Source of the DNA: Bacteroidia bacterium | GTDB taxonomy: Bacteria > Bacteroidota > Bacteroidia > Flavobacteriales > Flavobacteriaceae | Direction of reading: 5' to 3' | Assembly (NCBI GenBank): GCA_030427735.1 | Contig: JAUIBP010000002.1 | Location: 310,001-374,000, forward strand | Length of the DNA stretch: 64,000 nucleotides | Shown here: positions 18,348 to 27,134 of the stretch, piece after piece | Layout: each line of letters starts with the position of its first letter | Numbering within the stretch: position 1 is the first letter of the stretch | Position numbers and translations under genes: made by a program | Notes under the pieces: generated by a model | What the model was told of the DNA's origin: nothing | What the model saw: the letters and a program-made list of their open reading frames with translations, nothing else | Databases searched by the model: none

Positions 18348-18782
18348 TTACTTTACGCCAGTACTACCAAATCCGCCTTCGCCTCGAGCAGTTTCCGACA
18401 AAACATCTACTTCTTCGAATTGGGCTTGTTCGTGTCTTGCAAATACCATTTGCGCAATACGTTCGCCGTTCTGGATAGTAAACTCCTGATTGGACAAGTT
18501 CACCAAAATTACACCTATCTCTCCTCTATAATCGGCATCTATAGTTCCTGGAGCATTTAATACTGTTATCCCAAATTTTGCCGCTAAACCACTACGTGGT
18601 CTAACTTGAGCTTCGAAAGCTACAGGCAACTCTATAAACAATCCTGTTTTAACTATGGTGCGCTCTAGAGGCGCTAAAGTTATTGCCTCCGAAATATTGG
18701 CTCTTAAATCCATTCCTGCCGATGCACTAGTCTCGTAATGCGGTAAAGCATGCGTGGATTTGTTTATAATTTTTACTTTCAT
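18348..18782 (-). CDS. dut: Deoxyuridine 5'-triphosphate nucleotidohydrolase (dUTPase)
   Basis: Trimeric dUTPase that converts dUTP to dUMP and pyrophosphate, keeping uracil out of DNA and feeding thymidylate synthesis. All five family motifs are present in 144 residues: AGMDLRA (22-28), RPRSGLAAK (61-69), [13 protein letters not shown] (79-91, with the catalytic Asp and Tyr), GERIAQMV (106-113) and [10 protein letters not shown] (133-142). It starts one base after the stop of the upstream flippase gene, so the two are co-transcribed. Confidence 0.97.
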   Translation of the reverse strand: MKVKIINKSTHALPHYETSASAGMDLRANISEAITLAPLERTIVKTGLFIELPVAFEAQVRPRSGLAAKFGITVLNAPGTIDADYRGEIGVILVNLSNQEFTIQNGERIAQMVFARHEQAQFEEVDVLSETARGEGGFGSTGVK

Positions 18783-18783
18783 T

Positions 18784-20241
18784 TTATCGCTTTAATACGT
18801 TTAATATGGTTTGTTTTTCAAACTTATACATAATAGCTAGGAATAGCAACAATAAAGCTATGCCAACCACATAATTTTCTCTGAAGCCATAAAATGAAAT
18901 TGCGGAAAACACAACAGAAACCAAAATATAGGCACAGATTTTTTTTAGATTATACGGAATAGGATAATATACTCTTCCAAAATAATACGATAATGCGACC
19001 ATACTTCCGTAAGCTGCCAAAGTTGCTATTGCAGAACCTTTATAACTGATAATAGGAATTAACCAAAAGTTTAATGCTAAGGTTATCACAGCTCCAAAAA
19101 TAGAAATGTAGGCACCAAATTTAGTACGGTCCGTGATTTTATACCACACCGATAAATTATGATACATGCCTAAAAACAAATAAGCCAGTAAAATAATAGG
19201 CACTATGCCCATAGCTTCCCAATAAGCATTATCACGAATCACTATCACCTTTAAAAGATCTGCAAATACCACAACTGCCAACATAATAAAGCTACCAACC
19301 ACTACAAAAAACTCTAATATTCTAGCGTAGTTTTTTTGAGGGTTTTCGGTATTAGCATGACTGAAAAAGAAAGGCTCTATCCCTAACCTGTACGCGGTTG
19401 CAAAAAGCGTCATAAACAAGGCCAATTTATAACATGCAGAATACATTCCTATTTGGGTATCGGCAATAGTTTCTGGCAGTAATTTACTTAACAGTATTCG
19501 GTCGAAAGTTTCGTTTACAGAGAAGGCTATTCCTGCAATTAAAACTGGGAAGGCATAACGCAACATGTTTTGCCATAACTTACTGTTAAACCTGAATTTT
19601 AATTTTGTATAAAAACTTAACAATAACATTAAAGTAACCGCACTGGCCACTAGATTGGATATAAAAATGTAGTTGATTTGATAATCTGGTTTGTATAAGC
19701 GCTCAGCAAATGCATAATCGGTGAGTTTTGGTAACCACAACAGAAAACATAAATTTAAACTTAGGTTTATAACTACATTTACAATTTTAATGATAGCGTA
19801 GGTCATCGACTTTTCGTTGGCGCGCAACCAGGCAAAGGGTAAAATTACTAAGGCATCTAAAAGTAAAATCCAAATAACAAGTTTAATGTATTCTACTTTT
19901 ATTTCGGTGATATGCGCAATCTGATTTTGAAAAAGTAACGCCAAACCGAAAAAGGCAAATGAAGATATTCCTAACGATATTGCAGATGTGCCAACAACCT
20001 GATCTTTATCTTCCTCTTTATTAAAAAACCTAAAAAAAGCCGTTTCCATACCATAAGCAAGTATGACATTGAAAATAACAAACCAAGCAAAAATAACACT
20101 CACCTTACCATACTCTGCAACAGATGTTAACACTCCTGGCGTTGTATACAAGGGTATTAAAATAAAGTTTAGCATTCTTGGTAAAACCGTAGCCAAACCA
20201 TAAACAAAAGTTTGTTTAAAAAGACGTTGTAAGGTGCTCAA
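18784..20241 (-). CDS. Polysaccharide biosynthesis flippase (MATE/Wzx-like)
   Basis: A 485-residue inner-membrane protein with about 12-14 hydrophobic helices over its whole length, of the polysaccharide-transporter branch of the MOP superfamily. It begins [20 protein letters not shown], a typical opening for these flippases, which supports the TTG start at 20241; the next in-frame ATG (residue 22) would cut into the first conserved helix. It probably flips an undecaprenyl-linked saccharide or related lipid across the inner membrane. It lies outside the main polysaccharide locus and next to dut, an arrangement I recall from other flavobacteria, so it may serve a conserved glycan, not the strain-specific one. 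Confidence 0.87.
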   Translation of the reverse strand: MSTLQRLFKQTFVYGLATVLPRMLNFILIPLYTTPGVLTSVAEYGKVSVIFAWFVIFNVILAYGMETAFFRFFNKEEDKDQVVGTSAISLGISSFAFFGLALLFQNQIAHITEIKVEYIKLVIWILLLDALVILPFAWLRANEKSMTYAIIKIVNVVINLSLNLCFLLWLPKLTDYAFAERLYKPDYQINYIFISNLVASAVTLMLLLSFYTKLKFRFNSKLWQNMLRYAFPVLIAGIAFSVNETFDRILLSKLLPETIADTQIGMYSACYKLALFMTLFATAYRLGIEPFFFSHANTENPQKNYARILEFFVVVGSFIMLAVVVFADLLKVIVIRDNAYWEAMGIVPIILLAYLFLGMYHNLSVWYKITDRTKFGAYISIFGAVITLALNFWLIPIISYKGSAIATLAAYGSMVALSYYFGRVYYPIPYNLKKICAYILVSVVFSAISFYGFRENYVVGIALLLLFLAIMYKFEKQTILNVLKR

Positions 20242-20308
20242 TGTATTAAAACTCTAGGAGGCTAAAAATATAGAAATCAAGAGAACTTTAAAAGTAATCT
20301 ACTATTTA

Positions 20309-20797
20309 TTACTGTTTTCTGGGGGCGCTTGGCGCAAATGGAGTTTCTTTAGCATATAATTTATCGTACTTAAAATATAGAGGCTCCTCGTTAGAGATAT
20401 AACGGATTACACATTCGTGAGATTCCAGATGAAAAGGATTCACATTCACTGTACTCTTTGCTAAATCATCTTCAATAGTATTGGAATTTTGATTTAAGGT
20501 TTTGGGAGTATTAGAAGACTTTAAATATCTAGCTACATAACTATTAATATGATGTGTATCTGGCTCTAATTTCAATTGATAATTTCTGAAATAAATACTA
20601 TCAAAAGCGATGGTTTTAGGGCGCTCGGATTGAAGCACTACAAAAATATTAAGTCCAGAACCACCGCCAGACACTCCAGATACCCATTGTTGGTAATAAA
20701 TCTCCTCTATAGCTACGGGCGATTGGTTTTGAAGCTTTTGAGCAGACGAACATTGCGAGAGTACAACCACAAAAAGACAGCACAAAAACCGAGGCAT
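20309..20797 (-). CDS. Small lipoprotein of unknown function
   Basis: With the ATG at 20797 the protein has 162 residues and a lipoprotein signal (VVVLSQC, lipidated Cys 16). A TAnnTTTG box at 20812-20819 overlaps the alternative upstream ATG at 20818, which makes that start unlikely. The mature part has a Ser/Gly patch (SGVSGGGSG) and short beta-like segments and ends in a proline-containing tail. I do not recognise the family. It lies 67 bases upstream of the flippase gene and may be transcribed with it. Confidence 0.65.
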   Translation of the reverse strand: MPRFLCCLFVVVLSQCSSAQKLQNQSPVAIEEIYYQQWVSGVSGGGSGLNIFVVLQSERPKTIAFDSIYFRNYQLKLEPDTHHINSYVARYLKSSNTPKTLNQNSNTIEDDLAKSTVNVNPFHLESHECVIRYISNEEPLYFKYDKLYAKETPFAPSAPRKQ

Positions 20798-20811
20798 AAT
20801 ATATCTTAAAA

Positions 20812-20819
20812 CAAACATA
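20812..20819 (-). promoter_or_regulatory. Bacteroidota -7 element of the small lipoprotein gene
   Basis: On the minus strand this reads TATGTTTG, a full match to TAnnTTTG, 14 bases before the ATG at 20797. No convincing -33 element. Confidence 0.5.
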
Positions 20820-20867
20820 CAATAACGAGATTAGTATTTAAAGATAAGAAAAGGTAAGATAAAAACA

Positions 20868-20904
20868 CTCCTAAAAAAGAAAAGCCCCACAAACGTGGGG
20901 CTTT
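20868..20904 (-). terminator. Intrinsic terminator of the atp operon
   Basis: A ten-base GC-rich perfect stem (20881-20890 with 20895-20904) and four-base loop, followed on the minus strand by a T-rich run (complement of 20868-20880). It lies 23 bases after the atpG stop. Confidence 0.9.
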
Positions 20905-20927
20905 ATATAATTTAAACCGTGTAATTA

Positions 20928-21791
20928 TTAATTATTTAAAGCTTCGGCACCACCAACGATTTCTAAAATTTCGTTAGTAATAGCAGCTTGTCTCGCTTTA
21001 TTATACGTTAATTTTAACTGGTCTCTTAACTCTTTGGCATTATCGGTAGCTTTATGCATAGCCGTCATACGTGCACCATGTTCGCTTGCAAAAGAGTCGC
21101 GTATGCCCTTATACAATTGCATTTTTAGCGATTTAGGTATTAATTGCTCGATAATTTCTTCTTTAGAAGGCTCGAAAATATAATCTACATTAGTCGCTTT
21201 TTCATCGCTTTCTATTGGTAGAATAGGTAAAAATTGCTCAGCAGTAACTACTTGAGTAGCGGCATTTTTAAACTGATTATACACTACCTCGATTTTATCG
21301 AACTCACCTTCTACAAATTGCGTCATTAAGGTTTGAGCTATTTCGGCAACATTTTCGAAAGTTAAATTATCAAATAAGTCAGATTTATTAGCGATTACCT
21401 TATTGGTTTTTTTAAAAGCATCGTTCGCTTTTTTACCAACAGCTAAATAGTAAACGTCTTTACCAGCGTATTTTTCGGTACTTAATCTATTAACTTCCTT
21501 AATAATATTAGAGTTAAACGCACCACACAAACCTCTGTTAGACGTTACAGCAACTAGTAGCACTTTATTAACGGCTCTTTGCTCTGAAAACTTACTTGCA
21601 GACTCTGCATCTAAACTTGCACTTAAACTTTGTAAAAGTTGTGTAAGTTTATCGGAATATGGACGCATTTCAGTAATTGCATCTTGTGCCTTCTTTAACT
21701 TTGCAGCAGATACCATTTTCATGGCACTGGTAATCTGCATGGTTGAAGATACCGATGTAATTCTGTTACGTATTTCTTTTAAATTTGCCAT
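20928..21791 (-). CDS. atpG: ATP synthase F1 subunit gamma
   Basis: Central stalk of the F1 motor. The 287-residue chain has the conserved N-terminal helix (NLKEIRNRITSVSSTMQITSAM, with the MKMVSAAKL continuation) and the matching C-terminal helix (YNKARQAAITNEILEIVGGAEAL), which form the coiled coil turning inside alpha3beta3. It is the last gene of the minus-strand atp operon, separated from atpA by 71 bases holding a large palindrome, and followed by a strong terminator. Confidence 0.97.
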   Translation of the reverse strand: MANLKEIRNRITSVSSTMQITSAMKMVSAAKLKKAQDAITEMRPYSDKLTQLLQSLSASLDAESASKFSEQRAVNKVLLVAVTSNRGLCGAFNSNIIKEVNRLSTEKYAGKDVYYLAVGKKANDAFKKTNKVIANKSDLFDNLTFENVAEIAQTLMTQFVEGEFDKIEVVYNQFKNAATQVVTAEQFLPILPIESDEKATNVDYIFEPSKEEIIEQLIPKSLKMQLYKGIRDSFASEHGARMTAMHKATDNAKELRDQLKLTYNKARQAAITNEILEIVGGAEALNN

Positions 21792-21801
21792 AGTTTAGTC
21801 A

Positions 21802-21855
21802 TTAGTATTGAGTATTCAGTAGTTAGATATATAATATCTCACTACTCAATACTAA
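21802..21855. repeat. Long imperfect palindrome between atpA and atpG
   Basis: Perfect 13-base outer arms (21802-21814 with 21843-21855, TTAGTATTGAGTA and its complement) enclose a second symmetric stretch (AGATAT at 21825-21830 with ATATCT at 21834-21839). The whole can form one long hairpin in the mRNA or a cruciform in DNA. It has no T run and looks like a repetitive extragenic palindrome or small MITE, not a terminator. Confidence 0.6.
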
Positions 21856-21862
21856 AATCTAG

Positions 21863-23443
21863 TTATGCTTTATATTTTGCAGATATTTCTTTAGCAGCGT
21901 TTGCTAGGGTATCTGTTACCTCATCGGTTAATTTTCCAGCTTTTAAAGTGCTTAAAGCGTCTGCATGTTTCGCTTTTAAGAATTCTAAGAAATCGCGTTC
22001 GAACTCCTTAACTTTATCTACAGGAACATCTTTTAATAAGTTTTTAGAACCAGCATAAATAATTGCTACCTGATCTTCTACAGTAAACGGATCGTTTTGA
22101 GCTTGCTTTAAGATCTCTACGTTACGCTTTCCTTTTTCGATTACGTTTAAAGTAACAGCATCTAAGTCTGAACCAAATTTCGCAAACGCTTCTAATTCAC
22201 GGAACTGTGCTTGATCCAATTTTAAAGTACCAGATACTTTTTTCATAGATTTAATCTGAGCGTTACCACCTACACGAGATACCGAAATACCTACGTTAAT
22301 TGCAGGACGCACACCAGAGTTAAATAAATCACCATCTAAGAAAATCTGTCCGTCTGTAATCGAAATTACGTTTGTTGGAATATATGCCGATACGTCTCCT
22401 GCTTGCGTTTCGATAATTGGTAAAGCTGTTAACGAACCACCACCTTTTACAATAGGTTTTAAAGTATCTGGTAAATCGTTCATGTCTTTAGCAATATCAT
22501 CGTCGTTAATGATTTTTGCAGCACGCTCTAATAAACGAGAGTGTAAGTAGAAAACGTCTCCAGGATACGCTTCACGTCCTGGTGGACGACGTAATAATAA
22601 AGACACCTCACGATAAGCTACCGCTTGTTTAGATAAATCGTCATAAATAATTAAAGCAGGACGACCAGTGTCTCTAAAATACTCACCAATTGCAGCACCA
22701 GCGAATGGCGCATAAACTTGCATTGGAGCAGGATCTGATGCATTAGCTGCTACAATAACAGTATAAGCTAAAGCGCCTTTTTCTTCTAAAGTTTTAGCAA
22801 TATTTGCTACTGTAGAGGCTTTTTGACCTACAGCAACATAGATACAGAATACAGGCTGGCCTGCATCGTAAAATTCTTTCTGATTTAAAATGGTATCTAT
22901 ACAAACTGTTGTTTTACCAGTCTGACGGTCACCAATAACCAACTCACGTTGTCCACGACCTACAGGAATCATTGCGTCGATAGACTTAATACCTGTTTGT
23001 AATGGCTCGGTTACAGGCTCACGAAAAATAACTCCAGGCGCTTTACGCTCTAAAGGCATTTCGTAAAGTTTACCACCAATAGGGCCTTTACCATCTATTG
23101 GGTTACCTAATGTATCAACAACACGGCCAACCATTTCTTCACCTACTTTAATAGATGCGATACGCTCGGTACGTTTTACGGTTGTTCCTTCTTTTACTTT
23201 TTGAGAAGGCCCTAATAATACAACCCCTACGTTATCTTCTTCAAGGTTTAATACAATACCTTCAAGACCGTTTCCAAAATCAACTAACTCACCATATTGT
23301 GCATTAGTTAATCCGTAAACACGTGCAATACCATCTCCTACAGTTAATACTGTTCCTACTTCATTTAATGAAGCACCTGCTTCAAAACCTTGTAGTTGTT
23401 GTTTTAAGATTGCTGTTACTTCAGCTGGTTTTACTTCTGCCAT
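21863..23443 (-). CDS. atpA: ATP synthase F1 subunit alpha
   Basis: Non-catalytic nucleotide-binding subunit of F1. The 526-residue chain shows the Walker A motif GDRQTGKT (171-178), the [20 protein letters not shown] block and the [11 protein letters not shown] segment that carries the arginine contributed to the catalytic site on beta. Length and motifs are normal. It follows atpH by 57 bases in the operon. Confidence 0.98.
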   Translation of the reverse strand: MAEVKPAEVTAILKQQLQGFEAGASLNEVGTVLTVGDGIARVYGLTNAQYGELVDFGNGLEGIVLNLEEDNVGVVLLGPSQKVKEGTTVKRTERIASIKVGEEMVGRVVDTLGNPIDGKGPIGGKLYEMPLERKAPGVIFREPVTEPLQTGIKSIDAMIPVGRGQRELVIGDRQTGKTTVCIDTILNQKEFYDAGQPVFCIYVAVGQKASTVANIAKTLEEKGALAYTVIVAANASDPAPMQVYAPFAGAAIGEYFRDTGRPALIIYDDLSKQAVAYREVSLLLRRPPGREAYPGDVFYLHSRLLERAAKIINDDDIAKDMNDLPDTLKPIVKGGGSLTALPIIETQAGDVSAYIPTNVISITDGQIFLDGDLFNSGVRPAINVGISVSRVGGNAQIKSMKKVSGTLKLDQAQFRELEAFAKFGSDLDAVTLNVIEKGKRNVEILKQAQNDPFTVEDQVAIIYAGSKNLLKDVPVDKVKEFERDFLEFLKAKHADALSTLKAGKLTDEVTDTLANAAKEISAKYKA

Positions 23444-23500
23444 TTTATTTAGTTATAAGCTTTAAACGAAACCGTTGGCTTGTTTAAAAAATTTATAAAA

Positions 23501-24040
23501 TTAATTTAATGTAAATTCTTGTTTTAATTTATTTAGTTTGTTGGCAATACTTGCATCGTACTGTAAATCGCCAACTCGTAAAATGAAGCCTCCTATAATC
23601 GTTTCATCAATTACATTTTGAAGAGCTATATCGTTACCTCCTGTTAATTCTTTTATTTTTGATAAAACTTTAGCTTCTAACTCGTTTGTTAAGGCTACTG
23701 CAGTAGTTACTGTTGCTACTTTTGTGCCTTTTAACTCGTCGTATAATTGATTGTATTTGTTAGCAACGTGCTCTAAAATCGATAGTCTTTTATTTTCTGC
23801 CAACACATCGATTAGATTTACACTTACACTGTTTAGTGCATTAAAAACAGATAATACAGCCGATTTTTTAACTGCTAAACTAATTACAGGACTTTCAAGC
23901 ATTTCGCTTAAGTCTTTACTTTCTGCAATAATATTAGCAATTAAGGCCATATCCTGATGCACTGCTTCTGCAGTGTTTTGGCTATTAGCTAACTCTAATA
24001 CTGCCTTTGCGTAACGTATTGCTGCTCTTGTTCCTGACAT
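23501..24040 (-). CDS. atpH: ATP synthase F1 subunit delta
   Basis: Peripheral-stalk subunit joining b to the top of F1. The 179-residue chain begins with the typical Arg-x-Ala-x-Arg-Tyr-Ala-Lys-Ala block and ends with the conserved IIGGFILRVGDLQYDASI pattern of OSCP/delta. It lies seven bases after atpF. Confidence 0.95.
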   Translation of the reverse strand: MSGTRAAIRYAKAVLELANSQNTAEAVHQDMALIANIIAESKDLSEMLESPVISLAVKKSAVLSVFNALNSVSVNLIDVLAENKRLSILEHVANKYNQLYDELKGTKVATVTTAVALTNELEAKVLSKIKELTGGNDIALQNVIDETIIGGFILRVGDLQYDASIANKLNKLKQEFTLN

Positions 24041-24047
24041 TATACTT

Positions 24048-24548
24048 TTAATTTAAAGTGGCTTCGCCTATTAAAGCGTCTACCAATTGTAATTGTTTAT
24101 CTTTACTAGATAATTCTTCGCGTACTACTTTTTCTGCTATTTCTATAGATAGTCCTGCTACGTGATTTTTTAATTCTGCCATAGCAGATTTCTTTTCGCT
24201 CTCTATAGTTGCCTTAGCTTGTGCAATAATAGTGTTTGCTTGATTTTCTGCTTCAGATTTAGCATCCTCTATCATTTTGTCTTTCATCTCGCGAGCCTCT
24301 TTAAGCATTGTTTCGCGTTCTGCTCTAGCTTCGTTTAATAATTTCTTATTATCGGCTTGCAGGTTTTCCATTTCTAAACGTGCTTTTTCTGCCGATTCTA
24401 TAGCATCTTTAATACCATCTTCACGGGTTTGCAAAGCATCTAAAATAGGTTTCCATGCAAATTTTCCTAATAATACAATTAAGATTAATAAGATGATGGC
24501 TTGCATAAAAAACAATCCTGGCGAAAAATCATTTAATAACTGATCCAT
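24048..24548 (-). CDS. atpF: ATP synthase F0 subunit b
   Basis: Peripheral-stalk membrane subunit. A single N-terminal transmembrane helix (about residues 12-30, Leu/Ile-rich, then GKFAWKPI) is followed by a long charged coiled coil (about 35-155) rich in Glu, Lys and Ala. At 166 residues it has normal length. It lies 105 bases after atpE, a gap that contains a hairpin. Confidence 0.96.
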   Translation of the reverse strand: MDQLLNDFSPGLFFMQAIILLILIVLLGKFAWKPILDALQTREDGIKDAIESAEKARLEMENLQADNKKLLNEARAERETMLKEAREMKDKMIEDAKSEAENQANTIIAQAKATIESEKKSAMAELKNHVAGLSIEIAEKVVREELSSKDKQLQLVDALIGEATLN

Positions 24549-24596
24549 ATGTAACTATATAATAAGTGTTATTTTTGTTTTGTTTAATTTTTTAAA

Positions 24597-24632
24597 AACA
24601 GCTTCTGCAACCAACCGTTGCAGAATACTGTT
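24597..24632 (-). promoter_or_regulatory. Intercistronic hairpin between atpE and atpF
   Basis: A nine-base GC-containing stem (24603-24611 with 24617-24625) is extended by AACAG/CTGTT arms (24597-24601 with 24628-24632) and on the minus strand is followed by TTTTT. Placed directly after atpE, it looks like a leaky terminator or an mRNA-protecting 3' end. Confidence 0.6.
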
Positions 24633-24653
24633 CTTGCTTTGTTTTTTTAGGAA

Positions 24654-24860
<207 letters not shown>

Positions 24861-24879
24861 TTAATTAAACAAATTCTTA

Positions 24880-26004
24880 TTAATGATGGTCGTGTTCTTC
24901 AACAGCCATTCCTATAAATAACGATGATAACATCGTAAAAATAAACGCTTGTAAAAAGGCTACCAATACTTCGATAACCGTAATAAATAATGCTAACACT
25001 AAAGACACTCCAGTAGATGCTACTGGACCAAAAGCTTCTTTCATTAAAATCACCAAGGCAATTAAACTCATTACCACAAAGTGTCCTGCCGTCATGTTTG
25101 CAAATAAACGAACAAGTAACGAGAACGGTTTAATTAACACAAAACCAATTAACTCAATTACTGCCAAAATAGGACGCAGGATGTATGGCACACCAGGCAT
25201 CCATAAAGTATGTGCCCAGAAGTCTTTACTACCGCTAAACAAATAAATAACCATAGTAAAAATAGCTAAACAGGCCGTTACTGCAATTTGTCCTGTTACG
25301 TTAAACCCTAGTGGGGTTAAACCTAATAAATTTAAAATCCAGATAAAGAAAAACACGGTTAACAAGAACCCCATAAACTTTCTGTATTTTTTCTCTCCAA
25401 TATTTGGACGTGCAATTTCGTCGCGCACATAAATTACCAATGGCTCTAAAGCACGACCAACTCCTGTTGGAATCGCTCCTTTTTTATAGCCTTTAGCTAA
25501 AGCTCCAAATCCAAAAATCATTAACAGACCAGCTACTAACATCCCCACTACACTTTTAGTAATAGAGAAATCTAAAACTTTATGAGCGTTTGTAGCGTGA
25601 TGATGATCATCAAAAGCCACAGTTTCTGCGCCTGCATTTAATTCGTATATTTTACCGTGAATTTTTGTTAGGTTTACATCACCTTTTTCAACAATAACAT
25701 GACCAGCATCGTCGTGATGAAATTCTGAAGACATAAATGTTTTTAATCCGCCGCTAGTCCAAACAATTACCGGTAACGGAAACCCGTAATGCACACCTGT
25801 TTCGTTATTGGTGTATAAGTGAAAGTCGTGCGAATCTTTTAAGTGGTGCGCAATATATGCTTTAATTTCTTCGGGAGTATCTATCTTATTCCCTTTCTCA
25901 TGTGTTTCGCCTTCATGCTGTCCTCCATTTGCAAAGGTTAAAACCGAGGTCATGAATAAAACTAAAACTGCAATAAACTTGATAGGTTTTTGTGCTACCA
26001 TCAT
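24880..26004 (-). CDS. atpB: ATP synthase F0 subunit a, long Bacteroidota form
   Basis: Membrane stator subunit with the proton half-channels. At 374 residues it is longer than the E. coli protein because of an N-terminal signal-like segment (about 1-26) and a roughly 115-residue His-rich extracytoplasmic region, a known feature of Bacteroidota subunit a. The C-terminal part has about five helices; the essential arginine is Arg299 in SLLVRLFANMTAGH. Two adjacent ATGs (26004 and 26001) can serve as start. A promoter lies 42-71 bases upstream, so atpB can be the first gene of its own transcript. Confidence 0.95.
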   Translation of the reverse strand: MMVAQKPIKFIAVLVLFMTSVLTFANGGQHEGETHEKGNKIDTPEEIKAYIAHHLKDSHDFHLYTNNETGVHYGFPLPVIVWTSGGLKTFMSSEFHHDDAGHVIVEKGDVNLTKIHGKIYELNAGAETVAFDDHHHATNAHKVLDFSITKSVVGMLVAGLLMIFGFGALAKGYKKGAIPTGVGRALEPLVIYVRDEIARPNIGEKKYRKFMGFLLTVFFFIWILNLLGLTPLGFNVTGQIAVTACLAIFTMVIYLFSGSKDFWAHTLWMPGVPYILRPILAVIELIGFVLIKPFSLLVRLFANMTAGHFVVMSLIALVILMKEAFGPVASTGVSLVLALFITVIEVLVAFLQAFIFTMLSSLFIGMAVEEHDHH

Positions 26005-26045
26005 ATTTTTCTAAGTAATGAAATTACGCTCTCTAAAATTTTGTG

Positions 26046-26075
26046 CAAATGTACACAATAATTTAAAAACCCAAA
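26046..26075 (-). promoter_or_regulatory. Promoter of the atpB-atpG operon
   Basis: On the minus strand TTTG (26072-26075), an 18-base spacer and TACATTTG (26046-26053) match the Bacteroidota -33/-7 pair, 41 bases before the atpB ATG. Confidence 0.7.
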
Positions 26076-26139
26076 CCCTTTTTTTACTTAGTTTTAATTC
26101 TGTTGAAGATTTTACAATTTAGCCTACAATAATCTTTAA

Positions 26140-26511
26140 CTATTTGTTGTTAAGCAACTTTGCAACGCCTATAGCTTCGACCAATAAAAACAAGAATAAA
26201 GGTACAACTAGGCCAAAACGCTCTGCTACCGATAAGGCTTCTTTCTCTAATACCGAATTTTTAAAAATCAGTACAAAGATTCCAATTTTTATAAGCATTA
26301 AAAACAAATAGGCATAACCTGCTTGGGTAGGTAAAAAAGTAGACATAGCCTCCATGCTGGCATAAACTATAGTGGTTGCTATAAAATGAAAAAGATACAC
26401 TTGCCATAATTTATAAGCCATAGTTTCTGGCACAAAATAGCTATGAATGCTTAATGCCAAAACAAAAAGTAAAGCTATGCAAAGTGTAAAAATTAGTAGT
26501 CTTTTAATCAT
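26140..26511 (-). CDS. Small four-helix membrane protein upstream of atpB (probably DUF6168)
   Basis: A 123-residue integral membrane protein with four hydrophobic segments (about 5-25, 40-58, 65-85, 98-118). Its position between atpZ and atpB and its size fit a flavobacterial family I believe is DUF6168; the family name is from memory. The place normally taken by AtpI, a protein assisting c-ring assembly, suggests a similar helper function, but there is no motif to prove it. Its start overlaps the atpZ stop by eight bases. Confidence 0.65.
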   Translation of the reverse strand: MIKRLLIFTLCIALLFVLALSIHSYFVPETMAYKLWQVYLFHFIATTIVYASMEAMSTFLPTQAGYAYLFLMLIKIGIFVLIFKNSVLEKEALSVAERFGLVVPLFLFLLVEAIGVAKLLNNK

Positions 26512-26737
26512 CTGAACCCTTGTTGGTAATATTCAATACTTGCCTAATAACAGAATACATGGCCATAAAAACAGCTAGTAATGTTACTATTTTATAATAT
26601 AACTGGTTTGTGTTTCCGAATTTCTGATCTAGCCATGCCCCTAACAGACTTCCCAAATAAATGGTCAGTCCCATTTGGAGCGCTATAGAAGTAAACCTAA
26701 CGTACTTATTAAGCGGTTTTTTCGGCTTTTCTTTCAT
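26504..26737 (-). CDS. AtpZ/AtpI family protein
   Basis: A 77-residue protein with a basic N-terminus and two transmembrane helices (about residues 14-34 and 45-65, with the GSLLGAWLDQKFG loop typical of AtpZ/AtpI). The family accompanies F-type ATP synthase operons and is linked to c-ring assembly or Mg/Ca transport. ATG 26737 is preferred to TTG 26743; even so the first 29 bases overlap the 3' end of the bactofilin gene, which implies translational coupling. Confidence 0.82.
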   Translation of the reverse strand: MKEKPKKPLNKYVRFTSIALQMGLTIYLGSLLGAWLDQKFGNTNQLYYKIVTLLAVFMAMYSVIRQVLNITNKGSDD

Positions 26738-27116
26738 TGGCAATAGATTTTACAGCACTCTTCATAACACAAGTTACATCGAAGGTTGCTCCTGGCTCTA
26801 CAGCGAGTTTACCAACAACGACATCGCCTTCAATATGTGCAGACGCCTTTAAAGTTAAGGTTCCCGACAATTGAAGTTTACCAGAAAAACGCCCTTCAAA
26901 ATAAGCATCTGTGCCTTCTAAAGTTCCTTTTATAAGTCCAGTTTTTCCTACCACGACTTTACCTGGTGTTTTTAAATTACCTTCTATGGTACCATCAATT
27001 CTAAAACCGCCTTCACTGGTAACATCGCCAACAAAGGTTGTTCCTTGTGCAATTAAATTTTGGTTTTGTGTAGATTCTAAAGCGTTATGCTTGTCTTTTT
27101 TACTTTCGTTGAACAT
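26709..27116 (-). CDS. Bactofilin (polymer-forming cytoskeletal protein)
   Basis: A 135-residue protein. A polar N-terminal tail (about 1-25) precedes the bactofilin beta-helix (about 25-118) with regular short repeats of Gly and hydrophobic residues such as FRIDGTIEGNL and VVVGKTGLIKG. Such proteins polymerise without nucleotide and place cell-envelope enzymes. It starts 18 bases after the sprE stop and overlaps atpZ, so it belongs to the sprE transcript. Confidence 0.9.
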   Translation of the reverse strand: MFNESKKDKHNALESTQNQNLIAQGTTFVGDVTSEGGFRIDGTIEGNLKTPGKVVVGKTGLIKGTLEGTDAYFEGRFSGKLQLSGTLTLKASAHIEGDVVVGKLAVEPGATFDVTCVMKSAVKSIANERKAEKTA

Positions 27117-27134
27117 GATATAGGTTATTTGGGG

